Positions 51,101 through 64,000 of a stretch of 64,000 nucleotides of DNA are shown piece after piece. Each line of letters begins with the position of its first letter. Positions within the stretch are counted from its first letter, which is position 1. A model generated the notes under the pieces. That model worked only from the letters and a program-made list of their open reading frames with translations, did no database searches and was not told the origin of the DNA. The stretch is taken from the NCBI GenBank assembly GCA_035771175.1, contig CM069607.1, positions 18,608,001 through 18,672,000 of the forward strand. Reading direction: 5' to 3'. The stretch is from Paratinospora sagittata. Its lineage: Eukaryota; Streptophyta; Magnoliopsida; Ranunculales; Menispermaceae. Position numbers and translations under genes: made by a program.

Positions 51101-54100
51101 TTGTGTGTTGTATCTTTTAAAATTAGAGAATGAGTGTTTTATTAAATTAGCAGTTGCAGGTTAAAAAGCAAGAGACTAGGATACGATTTGAATTTAAAAC
51201 ATTGTTTAATTCAAAGATGTTTTGCCCGTACGACACAATGGGAATCATCCAGGTGTCAGTGGAGAATATTTCAGTTATGATTCCCAGTCAAAACTTTGCA
51301 AGGAATAGAAAAATCGGGCAAGGAAAAGGAGCCACGTTTTTCTCGTTAGAAATTTGAGATTTCTAACTCTGACTTGGATAACATGCTATTGGGTTTTGTA
51401 TCTTAGTCTCTAATTACGGATAGCGTGCTATTGCAGGTCCATATACACAAACCCGGGAGCTCGAGCTTTTCAGACTCTCCGATAGTGTGCAATCAAGCTC
51501 TACAGCACGCTATTGCCCATTTTGCTAAAAATCGAAAGATCACGACAACTGCTCTCAATAGCGAGTTATCAAAAGGGATACCGCATTCTTGGAAAATTTC
51601 AAGAAAAATAGATTTTTGATTATTCAACCCTATCAGCGTGCTATCAACACTGATGGTGCGCTATTGCCTTTTGAAAATTTTTGGCAAAGTGTTGGTAGCC
51701 CGATTTTGGAAAAATTAATATTTTAACAGTTAAGAACCATTCCATTGACTCGAAACACTTTTAAATCATTCAAAACTCATTAAAATTATGATTAAAACGT
51801 TTCAAAAAATATTTTGTAAAAATCAAAATACTAAATCCAAGTGATTTTGAAGACTTTGCAATTTAAAGAGTTTTCGTTCTGAGATTGATCGAGAGGTTAC
51901 CCTACACACCTAAGATCAAACTAATGCATTAGCATTGAGATATGTCTTCGTTCTTAGACTTTGATATTTGTAGACTTTGATAGCTATTGTTTGATGTGTT
52001 CTTAATGATTAGTTGTACCACTCAGAGAAAGAATATAGGTGATGTGTTCTCTTACTGAGAACCCTTCATATACTTACAGTTTAAAACAATGGATAGCTTC
52101 TGAAAATCTCAGCACAAAAGGGATAAAATGAAAAACTTGCTAAACAATGAGGTTATCTTCAAGACACTTTGCAATTTTGATTCAGGTCGATGCTTTTATT
52201 GGCAATGCAAGAATCACGACTCTCTTCTTTTGAAATACTCTTTGGAAAGCACAGTCTAACTTGCAAAAATTGTGTGTGTTGTATCTTTGAAAATTAGAGA
52301 ATGAGTGTTTTGATAAATTAGCAGTTGCAGGTTAAAAAGCAAGAGAGTAGGATATGATTTGAATTCAAAACATTGTTGAATTCAAAGTTGTTTTGCCCGT
52401 ACGACACAATGGGAATCATCCAGGTGTTAGTGAAGAATATTTCAGTTACGATTCCCAGTCAAAGCTGTCGAAGGAATAGAAAAATCGAGCCTGGGAAAGG
52501 GCCCACATTTTGCTCATTAGAAATGTGAGATTTCTAACTCTGACGTGGATAGCATGCCATTGTGTTGTCTATCATGCTCTCTAATGACGGATAGCGGGCT
52601 ATTGCAGGTCGATATACACAAACCCGAGAGCTCGAGCTTTTCGGACTCTCCGATAGCGTGCAATCAAGGTCTATAGCACGCTATTGCCCATTTTACTAAA
52701 AATATGTAGATCACGGCAACTCCTCTATAGCGAGTTATCAAAGGGGATACCGCGCTGCAGGCAATTTTCAAGAAAAATAGATTTTTGATTATTCAACCCT
52801 ATCAGCGTGCTATCAACACTGATAGTGCGCTATTGCCTTTTGAAAAATTTTGGCAAAGTGGTCGATAGCCCGATTTTGGAAAAATTAATATTTTAACACT
52901 TAAGAACCTTTCCATTGACTCGAACCACTTTTAAATCATTCAAAACTCATTGAAATTATGATTAAAACCTTTCGAAAAATATTTTGTCAAAATCAAAAAC
53001 TAAATCCAAGTGATTTTGAAGACTTTGCAATTTAGAGAGTTTTCGTGCTGAGATTGTTCGAGACGTTACCCTACACACCTGAGATCGAACTAATGCATTA
53101 GCATTGAGATATGTCTTCGTTCTTACAGCTTGATATTTCTAGACTTTGATACCTATTGTTTGATGTGTTCTTGATGATTAGTTGTAGCACTCAAAAAAAG
53201 AATATACGTGATGTGTTTTCTTACTGAGAACACTTCATATACTTACAGTTTAAAACAATGGGTAGCTTCTGATAATCTCAGCACAAAAGGGATGAAATAA
53301 AGAACTTGCTAAACAATGAGGTTATCTTCAAGACAGTTTGCAACTTCGATTCAGGTCGAAGCTTTTATTGGCAATGCAAGAATCCGACTCTCTTCTTTTG
53401 AAATACTCTTTGAAAAGCACAGTCTAACTTGGAAAAATTGTCTGTTGTACCTTTGAAAATTAGAGAATGAGTGTTTTATTAAATTAGCAGTTGCAGGTTA
53501 AAAAGGAAGAGAGTAGGATATGATTTGAATTCAAAACATTGTTTAATTCAAAGTTGTTTGCCCTTGCGACACAATGGGAATCATCCAGGTGTTAGTGAAG
53601 AATATTTCAGTTACGATTCCCAGTCAAAACTATGTACGGAATAGAAAAATCGAGCAAGGGAAAGGGCCCAAATTTTTCTCGTTAGAAATGTGAGATTTTT
53701 AACTTTGTTGTGGATAGCATGCTATTGGGTTGTCTATCATGCTCTCTAATGACGGATAGCGGACTATTGCAGGTCGATATACACAAACCCGGGAGCTCGA
53801 GTTTCTCGGACTCTCCGATAGTGTGCAATCAAGGTCTATAGCACGCAATTGCCCATTTTACTAAAAATCGACAGATCCCGGCAACTTCTTTATAGCGAGT
53901 TATCAAAAGGGATAGCGCTGTAGGCAATTTTCAAGAAAAATAGATTTTTGATTATTCAACCCTATCAGCGTGCTATCAACACTGATAGTGCGCTATTGCC
54001 TTTTGAAAATTCTTGGCAAAGTGTTGGTAGCCCGATTTTGGAAAAATTAATATTTCAACAGTTAAGAACCATTCCATTGACTCGAACCACTTTTAAATAA

Positions 54101-57100
54101 TTCAAAACTCATTGAAATTATGATTAAAACCTTTCGAAAAATATTTTGTCAAAATCAAATACTAAATCCAAGTGATTTTGAAGACTTTGCAATTTAGAGA
54201 GTTTTCGTGCTGAGATTGTTCGAGAGGTTACCCTACACACCTGAGATCGAACTAATGCATTAGCATTGAGATATGTCTTCGTTCTTAGAGCTTGATATTT
54301 CTAGACTTTGATACCTATTGTTTGATGTGTTCTTGATGATTAGTTGTAGCACTCAAAAAAAGAATATAGGTGATGTGTTTTCTTACTGAGAACACTTCAT
54401 ATACTTACAGTTTAAAACAATTGGTAGCTTCTGATAATCTCAGCACAAAAGGGATGAAATAAAGAACTTGCTAAACAATGAGGTTATCTTCAAGACAGTT
54501 TGCAACTTCGATTCAGGTCGAAGCTTTTATTGGCAATGCAAGACTCCGACTCTCTTCTTTTGAAATACTCTTTGAAAAGCACAGTCTAACTTGGAAAAAT
54601 TGTCTGTTGTACCTTTGAAAGTTAGAGAATGAGTGTTTTATTAAATTAGCAGTTGCAGGTTAAAAAGGAAGAGAGTAGGATATGATTTGAATTCAAAACA
54701 TTGTTTAATTCAAAGTTGTTTGCCCGTGCGACACAATGGGAATCATCCGGGTGTTAGTGAAGAATATTTCAGTTACGATTCCCAGTCAAAACTATGTATG
54801 GAATAGAAAAATCGAGCAAGGGAAAGGGCTCAAATTTTTCTCGTTAGAAATGTGAGATTTTTAACTTTGTTGTGGATAGCATGTTATTGGGTTGTCTATC
54901 ATGCTCTCTAATGACGGATAGCGGACTATTGCAGGTCGATATACACAAACCCGGGAGCTCGAGTTTCTCGAACTCTCTGATAGCGTGCAATCAAGGTCTA
55001 TAGCACGCAATTGCCCATTTTACTAAAAATTGAAAGATCCCGGCAACTTCTTTATAGCGAGTTATCAAAAGGGATAGCGCGCTGTAGGCAATTTTCAAGA
55101 AAAATAGATTTTTGATTATTCAACCCTATTAGCGTGCTATGAACACTGATAGTGCGCTATTGCCTTTTGAAAATTCTTGGCAAAGTGTTGGTAGCCCGAT
55201 TTTGGAAAAATTAATATTTTAGCAGTTAAGAACCATTCCATTGACTCGAAACACTTTTAAATGATTCAAAACTCATTAAAATTATGATTAAAACCTTTCA
55301 AAAAATATTTTGTCAAAATCAAATACTAAATCCAAGTGATTTTGAAGACTTTGCAATTTAGAGAGTTTTCGTGCTGAGATTTATCGAGAGGTTACCCTGC
55401 ACACCTGAGATCAAACTAATGCATTAGCATTGAGATATGCCTTCATTCTTAAAGCCATATATTTGTAGACTTTGATAGCTATTGTTTGATGTGTTGTTGA
55501 GGATTAGTTGTAGCACTCAGAGAAAGAATATAGGTGATGTGTTCTCTTACTGAGAACACTTCAGATACTTACAGTTTAAAACAATGGATAGCTTCTGAAT
55601 ATCTCATCACAGAAGGGATAAAATGAAAAACTTTCTAAACAATGAGGTTATCTTCAAGACACGTTGCAATTTTGATTCAGGTCGATGTTTTTATTGGCAA
55701 TGCAAGAATCACGACTCTCTTCTATTGAAATACTATTTGGAAAGCACAGTCTAACTCGCAAAAATTGTGTGTGTTGTATCTTTGAAAATTAGAGAATGAG
55801 TGTTTTGTTAGATTAGCAGTTGCAGTTAAAAAGCAAGAGAGTAGGATATGATTTGAATTCAAAACATTGTTTAATTCAAAGTTATTCTTCCCGTGTGACA
55901 CAATGGGAATCATCCAGGTGTTAGTGAAGAATATTTCAGCTACGATTCCAAGTCAAAACTGTCGAAGGAATAGAAAAATTGAGCAAGGGAAAGTGCTCAC
56001 ATTTTTCTTGTTAGAAATGTGAGTTTTCTAACTCTGAAGTGGATAGCACGCTATTGGGTTGTCTATCATGACGTGGATAGCTCTCTAATGACGGATAGCG
56101 GACTATTGCAGGTCGATATACACAAACCCGAGAACTCGAGCTTTTTGGACTCTCCGATAGCGTGCAATCAAGGTCTATAGCACGCTATTGCCCATTTTAC
56201 TAAAAATATATAGATCACAGCAACCGCTCTATAGCAAGATATCAAAAGGGATACCGCGCTGTAGGCAATTTTCAAGAAAAATAGATTTTTGATTATTCAA
56301 CCCTATCAGCGTGCTATCAACACTGATAGTGCGCTATTGCCTTTTGAAAAATTTTGGCAAAGTGCTGGATAGCCCGATTTTGGAAAAATTAATATTTTAA
56401 AACATAAGAACCATTCCATTGACTCGAAACACTTTTAAATCATTCAAAACTCATTGAAATTATGATTAAAACCTTTCGAAAAATATGTTGTCAAAATCAA
56501 ATACTAAATCCAAGTGATTTTGAAGACTTTGCAATTTAGAGAGTTTTCGTGCTGAGATTGATCTAGAGGTTACCCTATACACCTAAGATCGAACTAAGGC
56601 ATTAGCATTGAGATATGTCTTCGTTCTTAGAGCTTGGTATTTCTAGACATTGATAGCTATTGTTTGATGTGTTCTTGATGATTAGTTGTAGCACTCAGAA
56701 AAAGAATATAGGTGATGTGTTCTCCTACTAAGAACACTTCATATACTTATAGTTTAAAACAATGGGTAGCTTTTGAAAATCTCAGCACAAAAGGGATAAA
56801 ATGAAGAAGTTGCTAAACAATGAGGTTATCTTTAAGACAATTTGCAACTTCGATTCAGGTCGAAGCTTTTATTGGCAATGCAAGAATCATACTCTGTTCT
56901 GTTGACATACTCTTTGGAAAGCACCGTGTAACTTGCAAAAATTGTGTGTTGTATCTTTGAAAATTAGAGAATGAGTGTTTTATTAAATTAGCAGTTGCAG
57001 GTTAAAAAGCAAGAGAGTAGGATATGATTTGAATTCAAAACATTGTTTAATTCAAATTTATTTTGCCCGTACGAAACAATGGGAATCATCCAGGTGTTAG

Positions 57101-57900
57101 TGAAGAATATTTCAGTTACGATTCCCAGTCAAAACTGTGCATGGAATAGAAAAATCGAGCAAGGGAAAGGGCCCACAATTTTCTCGTTAGAAATGTGAGA
57201 TTTTTAACTCTGATGTGGATAGCATGCTATTGGGTTGTCTATCATGCTCACTAATGATGGATAGCGGACTATTTCAGGTCGATAAACACAAACCCGAGGG
57301 CTCGAGTTTTTCGGACTCTCCGATAGCCTGTAATCAAGGTCTAGAGCACGCAATTGCACATTTTAGCAAAAATCGAAAGATCACGGCAACTGCTCTATAG
57401 CGAATTATCAAAAGGTATAGCGCAGTAGGCAATTTTCAAGAAAAATAGATTTTCGATTATTCAACCCTATCAGCATGCTATAAACACTGATAGTGCACTT
57501 TTGCCTTTTGAAAAATTTTGGCAAAGTGCTGGATAACCCGATTTTGGAAAAATTAATATTTTAACACTTAAGAACCATTCCATTGACTAGAAACACTTTT
57601 AAATCATTCAAAACTCATCCAAATTATGATTAAAACCTTTGGAAAAATATTTTGTGAAAATCAAATACTAAATCCAAGTGATTTTGAAGACTTTGCAATT
57701 TGGAGAGTTTTTGTGCTGAGATTGATCGAGAGGTTACCGTACACACCTAAGATCAAACTAATGCATTAGCTTTGAGATATGTCTTCGTTCTTAAAGCTTG
57801 ATATTTGTAGACTTTGATAGCTATTGTTTGATGTGTTCCTGATGATTAGTTGTAGCACTCAAAGAAAGAATATAGGTGATGTGTTCTCTTACTGAGAACA

Positions 57901-59006
57901 CTTCATATACTTACAGTTTAAAACAATGGATAGCTTCTGAAAATCTCAGCCTAAAAGGGATAAAATGGAAAACTTGCTAAACAATGAGGTTATCTTCAAA
58001 ACACTTTGCAATTTTGATTCAAGTCGATGCTTTTATTGGCAATGCAAGAATCACGACTCTCTTCTTTTGAAATAATCTTTGTAAAGCACAGTCTAACTTG
58101 CAAAAATTGTGTGTGTTGCATCTTTGAAAATTAGAGTATGAGTGTTTTATTAAATTAGCAGTTGCAGGTTAAAAAACAAGAGAGTAGGATACGATTTGAA
58201 TTCAAAACATTGTTTAATTCAAAGTTATTTTTCCCGTGCGACACAATGTTTAATAGAAAAATCGAGCAAGGGAAAGGGCCCACATTTTTCTCGTTAGAAA
58301 TGTGAGATTTCTAACTCTGACGTGGATAGCAAGGTATTGGGTTGGGTATCATGCTCTCTAATGACGGAAAGCGGAATATTGCAGGTCGATATACACAATC
58401 CCGAGAGCTCGAGTTTTTCGGACTCTCCGATAGCGTGCAATCAAGGTCTATAGCACGCTATTGCCCATTTTACTAAAAATATATAGATCACGGCAACTCC
58501 ACTATACCGAGTTATCAAAAGGGATACTGCGCTGTAGGCAATTTTCATGAAATATAGATTTTTGATTATTCAACCCTATCAGCGTGCTATCAACAATGAA
58601 AGTGCGCTATAGCCTTTTGAAAAATTTTAGCAAACTGCTGGATAGCCCGATTTTGGAAAAATTAAAATTTTAACACTTAAGAACCATTCCATTGTCTCAA
58701 AACACTTTTAAATCATTCAAAACTCATCGAAATTATGATTAAAACCTGTCGGAAAATATTTTGTCAAAATCAAATACTAAATCCAAGTGATTTTGAAGAC
58801 TTTGCAATTTAGAGAGTTTTCGTGGTGAGATTGATCGAGAGGTTAGCCTATACACCTAAGACCAAACTAATGCATTACCATTGGGATATGTCTTCGTTCT
58901 TAGAAGATATTTGTAGACTTTGATAGCTACTGTTTGATGTGTTCTTGATGATTAGTTGTAGCGCTCAGAGAAAGAATATAGGTGATGTGTTCTCTTACTG
59001 AGAACA
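57901..59006 (+). repeat. Internally deleted satellite monomer (1106 bp)
   Basis: At about 58249 GCGACACAATG joins directly to TTTAATAGAAAAATC. This removes about 60 bp that normally hold GGAATCATCCAGGTG and the AATATTTCAGTTACGATT region. The rest of the unit is in register. Confidence 0.85.
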
Positions 59007-62000
59007 CTTCATATACTTAAAGTTTAAAACAATGGCTAGCTTCGGAAAATCTCAGCACAAAAGGGATAAATTGAAGAACTTGCTAAACAATGAGGTTATC
59101 TTCAAGACAGTTTGCAATTTCGATTCAGGTCGAAGCTTTTATGGGCAATGCAAGAATCATAATCTATTTTTTTGAAATACTCTTTGGAAAGCACAGTCTA
59201 ACTACCAAAAATTGTGTGTGTTGTATCTTTGAAAATTAGAGAATGAGTGTTTTAATAATTTGCAGTTGCAGGTTAAAAAGGAAGAGAGTAGGAGAGGATT
59301 TGAATTCAAAACATTGTTTAATTCAAGGTTACTTTGCCTGTGCGACACAATGGGAATCATCCAGGTGTTAGTGAAGAATGTTTCAGTTACGATTGCCAGT
59401 CAAAACTGTCGAAGGAATAGAAAAATCGAGCAAGGGAAAGGGCCCACATTTTGCTCGTTAGAAATGTGAGATTTCTAACTCTGACGTGGATAGCATGCTA
59501 GTGGGTTGAGTATCATGCTCTCTATGGACGGATAGCGGACAATTGCAGGTCGATATACACAAACCCGAGAGCTCGAGTTTTTCGGATTCTCTGATAGCTT
59601 GCAATCAAGGTCTATAGCACGCTATTGCCCATTTTACTAAAAATATATAGATCACGGCAACTGCTCTATAGCGAGTTATCAAAAGGGATACCGAGCTGTA
59701 GGCAATTTTCAAGAAAAATAGATTTTTGATTATTCAACCCTATCAGCGTGCTATCAACACTGATAGTGCGCTATTGCCTTTTGAAAAATTTTGGCAAACT
59801 GCTGGATAGCCTGATTTTGGAAAAATTAAAATTTTAACACTTAAGAACCATTCCAATGTCTCAAAACACTTTTAAATCATTCAAAACTCATTGAAATTAT
59901 GATTAAAACCTTTCAAAAAATATTTTGTCAAAATCAAATACTAAATCCAAGTGATTTCGAATACTTTGCAATTTAGAGAGTTTTCGTGGTGAGATTGATC
60001 GAGAGGTTACCCTATACACCTAAGACCAAACTAATGCATTAGCATTGAGATATGTCTTCGTTCTTAGAGCTTGATTTATGTAGACTTTGATAGCTATTGT
60101 TTGATGTGTTCTTGATGATTAGTTGTAGCACTCAGAGAAAGAATATAGGTGATGTGTTCTCTTACTGAGAACACTTCATATACTTACAGTTTAAAACAAT
60201 GGATAGCTTCTGAAAATCTCAGCACAAAAGGGATAAAATGAAGAACATGCTAAACAATGAGGTTATCTTCAAGACAGTTTGCAACTTCGATTCAGGTCGA
60301 AGCTTTTATTGGCAATGCAAGAATCATACTCTCTTCTTTTGAAATACTCTTTGGAAAGCACAGTCTAACTTGCAAAAATTGTGTGTGTTGCATCTTTGAA
60401 AATTAGAGAATGAGTGTTTTATTAAATTAGCAGTTGCAGGTTAAAAAGCAAGAGAGTAAGATACGATTTGAATTCAAAACATTGTTTAATTCAAAGTTAT
60501 TTTTCCCGTGCGACACAATGGGAATCATCCAGGTGCTAGTGAAGAATATTTCAGTTACGACTACCAGTCAAAACTGTCGAAGGAATAGAAAAATCGAGCA
60601 AGGGAAAGGGCCCACATTTTTCTCGTTAGAAATGTGAGATTTCTAACTCTGACGTGGATAGCAAGGTATTGGGTTGGGTATCATGCTCTCTAATGACGGA
60701 TAGCGGAATATTGCAGGTCGATATACACAAACCCGAGAGCTCGTGTTTTTCGGATTCTCCGATAGCGTGCAATCAAGGTCTATAGCAGGCTATTGCCCAT
60801 TTTACTAAAAATATATGGATCACGGCAACTGCTCTATAGCGAGTTATCAAAAGGGATACCGCGCAGTAGGCAATTTTCAAGAAAAATAGATTTTTGATTA
60901 TTCAACCCTATCAGCGTGCTATCAACACTGATAGTGCGCTATAGCCTTTTGAAAAATTTTGGCAAACTGCTGGATAGCCCGATTTTGGAAAAATTAAAAT
61001 TTTAACACTTAAGAACCATTCCAATGTCTCAAAACACTTTTAAATCATTCAAAACTCATCGAAATTATGATTAAAACCTGTCGGAAAATATTTTGTCAAA
61101 ATCAAATACTAAATCCAAGTGATTTTGAAGACTTTGCAATTTAGAGAGTTTTCGTGGGGTGATTGATCGAGAGGTTAGCCTATACACCTAAGACCAAACT
61201 AATACATTACCATTGGGATATGTCTTCGTTCTTAGAGCTTGATATTTGTAGACTTTGATAGCTACTGTTTGATGTGTTCTTGATGATTAGTTGTAGCGCT
61301 CAGAAAAAGAATATAGGTGATGTGTTCCCTTACTGAGAACACTTCATATACTTAAAGTTTAAAACAATGGCTAGCTTCTGAAAATCTCAGCACAAAAGGG
61401 ATAAAATGAAGAACTTGCTAAACAATGAGGTTATCTTCAAGACACTTTGCAATTTCGATTCAGGTCGAAGCTTTTATTGGCAATGCAAGAATCATACTCT
61501 GTTCTTTTGAAATACTCTTTGGAAAGCACAACCTAATTTGCAAAAATTGTGTGTGTTGCTTCTTTGAAAATTAGAGAATGAGTGTTTTATTAAATTAGCA
61601 GTAGCAGGTTAAAAAGCCAGAGAGTAGGATATGATTTGAATTCAAAACATTGTTTAATTCAAAGTTATTTTGCCCGTGCGACACAATGGGAATCATCCAG
61701 GTGCTAGCGAAGAATATTTCAGTTACGACTACCAGACAAAACTGTCGAAGGAATAGAAAAATCGAGCAAGGGAAACGACCCACATTTTTCTCGTTAGAAA
61801 TGTGAGATTTCTAACTCTGACGTGGATAGCAAGGTATTGGGTTGGGTGTCATGCTCTCTAATGACGGATAGCGGAATATTGCAGGTCCATATACACAATC
61901 CCGAGAGCTCGAGTTTTTCGGACTCTCCGATAGCGTGCAATCAAGGTCTATAGCACGCTATTGCCCATTTTACTAAAAATCGATAGATCACGGCAACACC

Positions 62001-63097
62001 TCTATACCGAGTTATCAAAAGGGATACTGCGCTGTAGGAAATTTTCAAGAAAAATAGATTTTTGATTATTCAACCCTATCAGCGTGCTATCAACAATGAT
62101 AGTGCGCTATTGCCTTTTGAAAAATTTTGGCAAACTGCTGGATAGCCAGATTTTGGAAAAATTAAAATTTTAACACTAAAGAACCATTCGAATGTCTCAA
62201 AACACTTCTAAATCATTCAAAACTCATTGAAATGATGATTAAAACCCTTCGAAAAATATTTTGTCAAAATCAAATACTAAATCCAAGTGATTGTGAAGAC
62301 TTTGCAATTTAGAGTGTTTTCGTGGTGAGATTGATCGAGAGGTTACCCTACACACCTAAGACGAAACTAATGCATTAGCATTGAGATATGTCTTCGTTCT
62401 TAGAGCTTGATATTTGTAGACTTTGATAGCTATTGTTTGATGTGTTCTTGATGATTAGTTGTAGCACTCAGAGAAAGAATATAGGTGATGTGTTCTCTTA
62501 CTGAGAACACTTCATATACTTACAGTTTAAAACAATGGATAGCTTCTGAAAATCTCAGCACAAATGGGATAAAATGAAGAACTTGCTAAACTATGAGGTT
62601 ATCTTCAAGACACTTTGCAATTTCGATTCGGGTCGAAGCTTTTATTGGCAATGCAAGAATCATACTCTGTTCTTTTGAAATACTCTTTGGAAAGCACAGT
62701 CTAACTTGCAAAAATTGTGTGTGTTGCATCTTTGAAAATTAGAGAATGAGTGTTTTATTAAATTAGCAGTTGCAGGTTAAAAAACAAGAGAGTAAGATAC
62801 GATTTGAATTCAAAACATTGTTTAATTCAAAGTTATTTTTCCCGTGCGACACAATGGGAATCATCCAGGTGCTAGTGAAGAATATTTCAGTTACGACTAC
62901 CAGTCAAAACAGTCGAAGGAATAGAAAAATTGAGCAAGGGAAAGGGCCCACATTTTTCTCGTTAGAAATGTGAGATTTCTAACTCTGACGTGGATAGCAA
63001 GGTATTGGGTTGGGTATCATGCTCTCTAATGACGGATAGCGGAATATTGCAGGTCGATATACACAAACCCGAGAGCTCGTGTTTTTCGGATTCTCCG

Positions 63098-63130
63098 ATA
63101 GCGTGCAATCAAGGTAGCGTGCAATCAAGG
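63098..63130 (+). repeat. Short tandem duplication within a satellite monomer
   Basis: TAGCGTGCAATCAAGG occurs twice in a row here and once in other monomers, so one arm of inverted repeat 1 is doubled. It looks like a slippage event private to this monomer. Confidence 0.85.
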
Positions 63131-64000
63131 TCTATAGCAGGCTATTGCCCATTTTACTAAAAATATATAGATCACGACAACTCCTCTATACCGAGTTATC
63201 AAAAGGGATACCGCGCAGTAGGCAATTTTCAAGAAAAATAGATTTTTGATTATTCAACCCTATCAGCGTGCTATCAACACTGATAGTGCGCTATAGCCTT
63301 TTGAAAAATTTTGGCAAAGTGGTGGATAGCCCGATTTTGGAAAAATTAAAATTTTAACACTTAAGAACCATTCCAATGTCTCAAAACACTTTTAAATCAT
63401 TCAAAACTCATTGAAATTATGATTAAAACCTGTCGGAAAATATTTTGTCAAAATCAAATACTAAATCCAAGTGATTTTGAAGACTTTGCGATTTAGAGAG
63501 TTTTCGTGGTGAGATTGATCGAGAGGTTACCCTACACACCTAAGACCAAACTAATGCATTAGCATTGAGAAATGTCTTCGTTCTTAGAGCTTGATTTTTG
63601 TAGACTTCGATAGCTATTATTTGATGTGTTCTTGATGATTAGTTGTAGCACTTAGAGAAAGAATATAGGTGATGTGAACACTTCATATACTTACAGTTTA
63701 AAACAATGGATAGCTTCGGAAAATATCAGCACAAAAAGGATAAAATGAAGAACTTGCAAAACAATGAGGTTATCTTCAAGACAGTGTGCAATTTCGATTC
63801 AGGTCGAAGCTTTTATTGGCAATGAAAGAATCATACTCTGTTCTTTTGAAATACTCTTTGGAAAGCACAGTCTAACTTGCAGAAACTGTGTGTGTTGCAT
63901 CTTTGAAAATTAGAGAATGAGTGTTTTATTAAGTTAGCAGTTGCAGGTTAAAAAGCAAGAGAGTAGGATATGATTTGAATTCAAAAAATTGTTTAATTCA

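Larger units (their letters stand above)
48146..64000 (+). repeat. Satellite block C3: diverged monomers to the window end
   Basis: Anchors are at 48561, 49730, 50893, 52064, 53233, 54395, 55559, 56737, 57901, 59007, 60174, 61342, 62510 and 63681. The hairpin arm returns to GTGCTATC. Several units (near 52700, 56205, 58475, 59640, 60805 and 63165) have AAAATATATAGATCAC or a close form in place of AAAATCGAAAGATCAC, defining another local family. The units at 53233 and 54395 are close copies (GATGAAATAAAG, TTGTTGTGGATAGC). The array runs out of the window at 64000. No gene or second mobile element is visible. Confidence 0.85.

Noticed and set aside
1..64000. CRISPR array or bacterial operon structure
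   Set aside because: The repeat unit is over 1 kb with no spacers, there are no bacterial-type genes or ribosome-binding sites, and the only mobile element is a plant-type retrotransposon.
1..64000. Telomeric repeats, rDNA spacer or a CENP-B-like box in the satellite
   Set aside because: I saw no TTTAGGG tracts, no rRNA gene sequence and no match to the CENP-B box pattern in a monomer read by eye. A computed search could still find weak matches.

Overview
The window is plant-like nuclear repeat DNA with no ordinary host gene that I can support. Nearly all of it (1-39328 and 43912-64000) is one head-to-tail tandem array of an A+T-rich satellite whose monomer is about 1168 bp. By hand I placed 52 anchors (the first C of the CTTCATATAC-type motif), all on the same strand. 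Most steps are 1162-1171 bp. Shorter monomers (987-1156 bp) are explained by discrete deletions. Both window ends lie inside the array, so its true length and its flanks are not visible. The plant assignment rests on the retrotransposon: a Ty3/gypsy-type gag, a TG...CA LTR, and a primer-binding site close to the tRNA-iMet type common in plants. The species cannot be named from the sequence.

The array is layered. Positions 1 to about 600-700 resemble the diverged monomers at the right. About 650-19230 is a homogenised block (A) of some 16 very similar monomers. About 19231-30182 (block B) alternates full-length monomers with monomers lacking about 33 bp, giving a roughly 2.30 kb dimeric higher-order repeat. 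From 30183 to the end (blocks C1-C3) the monomers are more individually diverged. C2 (about 32060-48145) is marked by a shared substitution in a conserved hairpin. Inside each monomer, about 330 bp carry several degenerate dyad boxes built on TAGCNNGCTA and two hairpin-forming inverted repeats.

The array is broken once, by a 4583-bp mobile element at 39329-43911 flanked by a 5-bp duplication (gttac). Removing the element and one duplication restores a monomer of exactly 1168 bp. Read on the minus strand it has a 469-bp 5' LTR (43911 to 43443), a PBS, an A+T-rich leader with a 3-copy 110-bp tandem repeat, a 320-codon ORF of uncertain family, a spacer, and a 452-codon Gag with one CCHC knuckle. 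There is no protease, RT, RNase H or integrase, and no normal 3' LTR. Instead the far end is a 134-bp piece of the LTR start in inverted orientation, so both termini read TGTAATACCC inward. The last 16 Gag codons are read from that inverted LTR piece. The element is therefore non-autonomous, apparently mobilised as a molecule with inverted LTR ends. The LTR also carries four GAACGTTC palindromes at exact 20-bp spacing just upstream of its TATA box.

Short ORFs found elsewhere are by-products of the satellite and are not annotated as genes.
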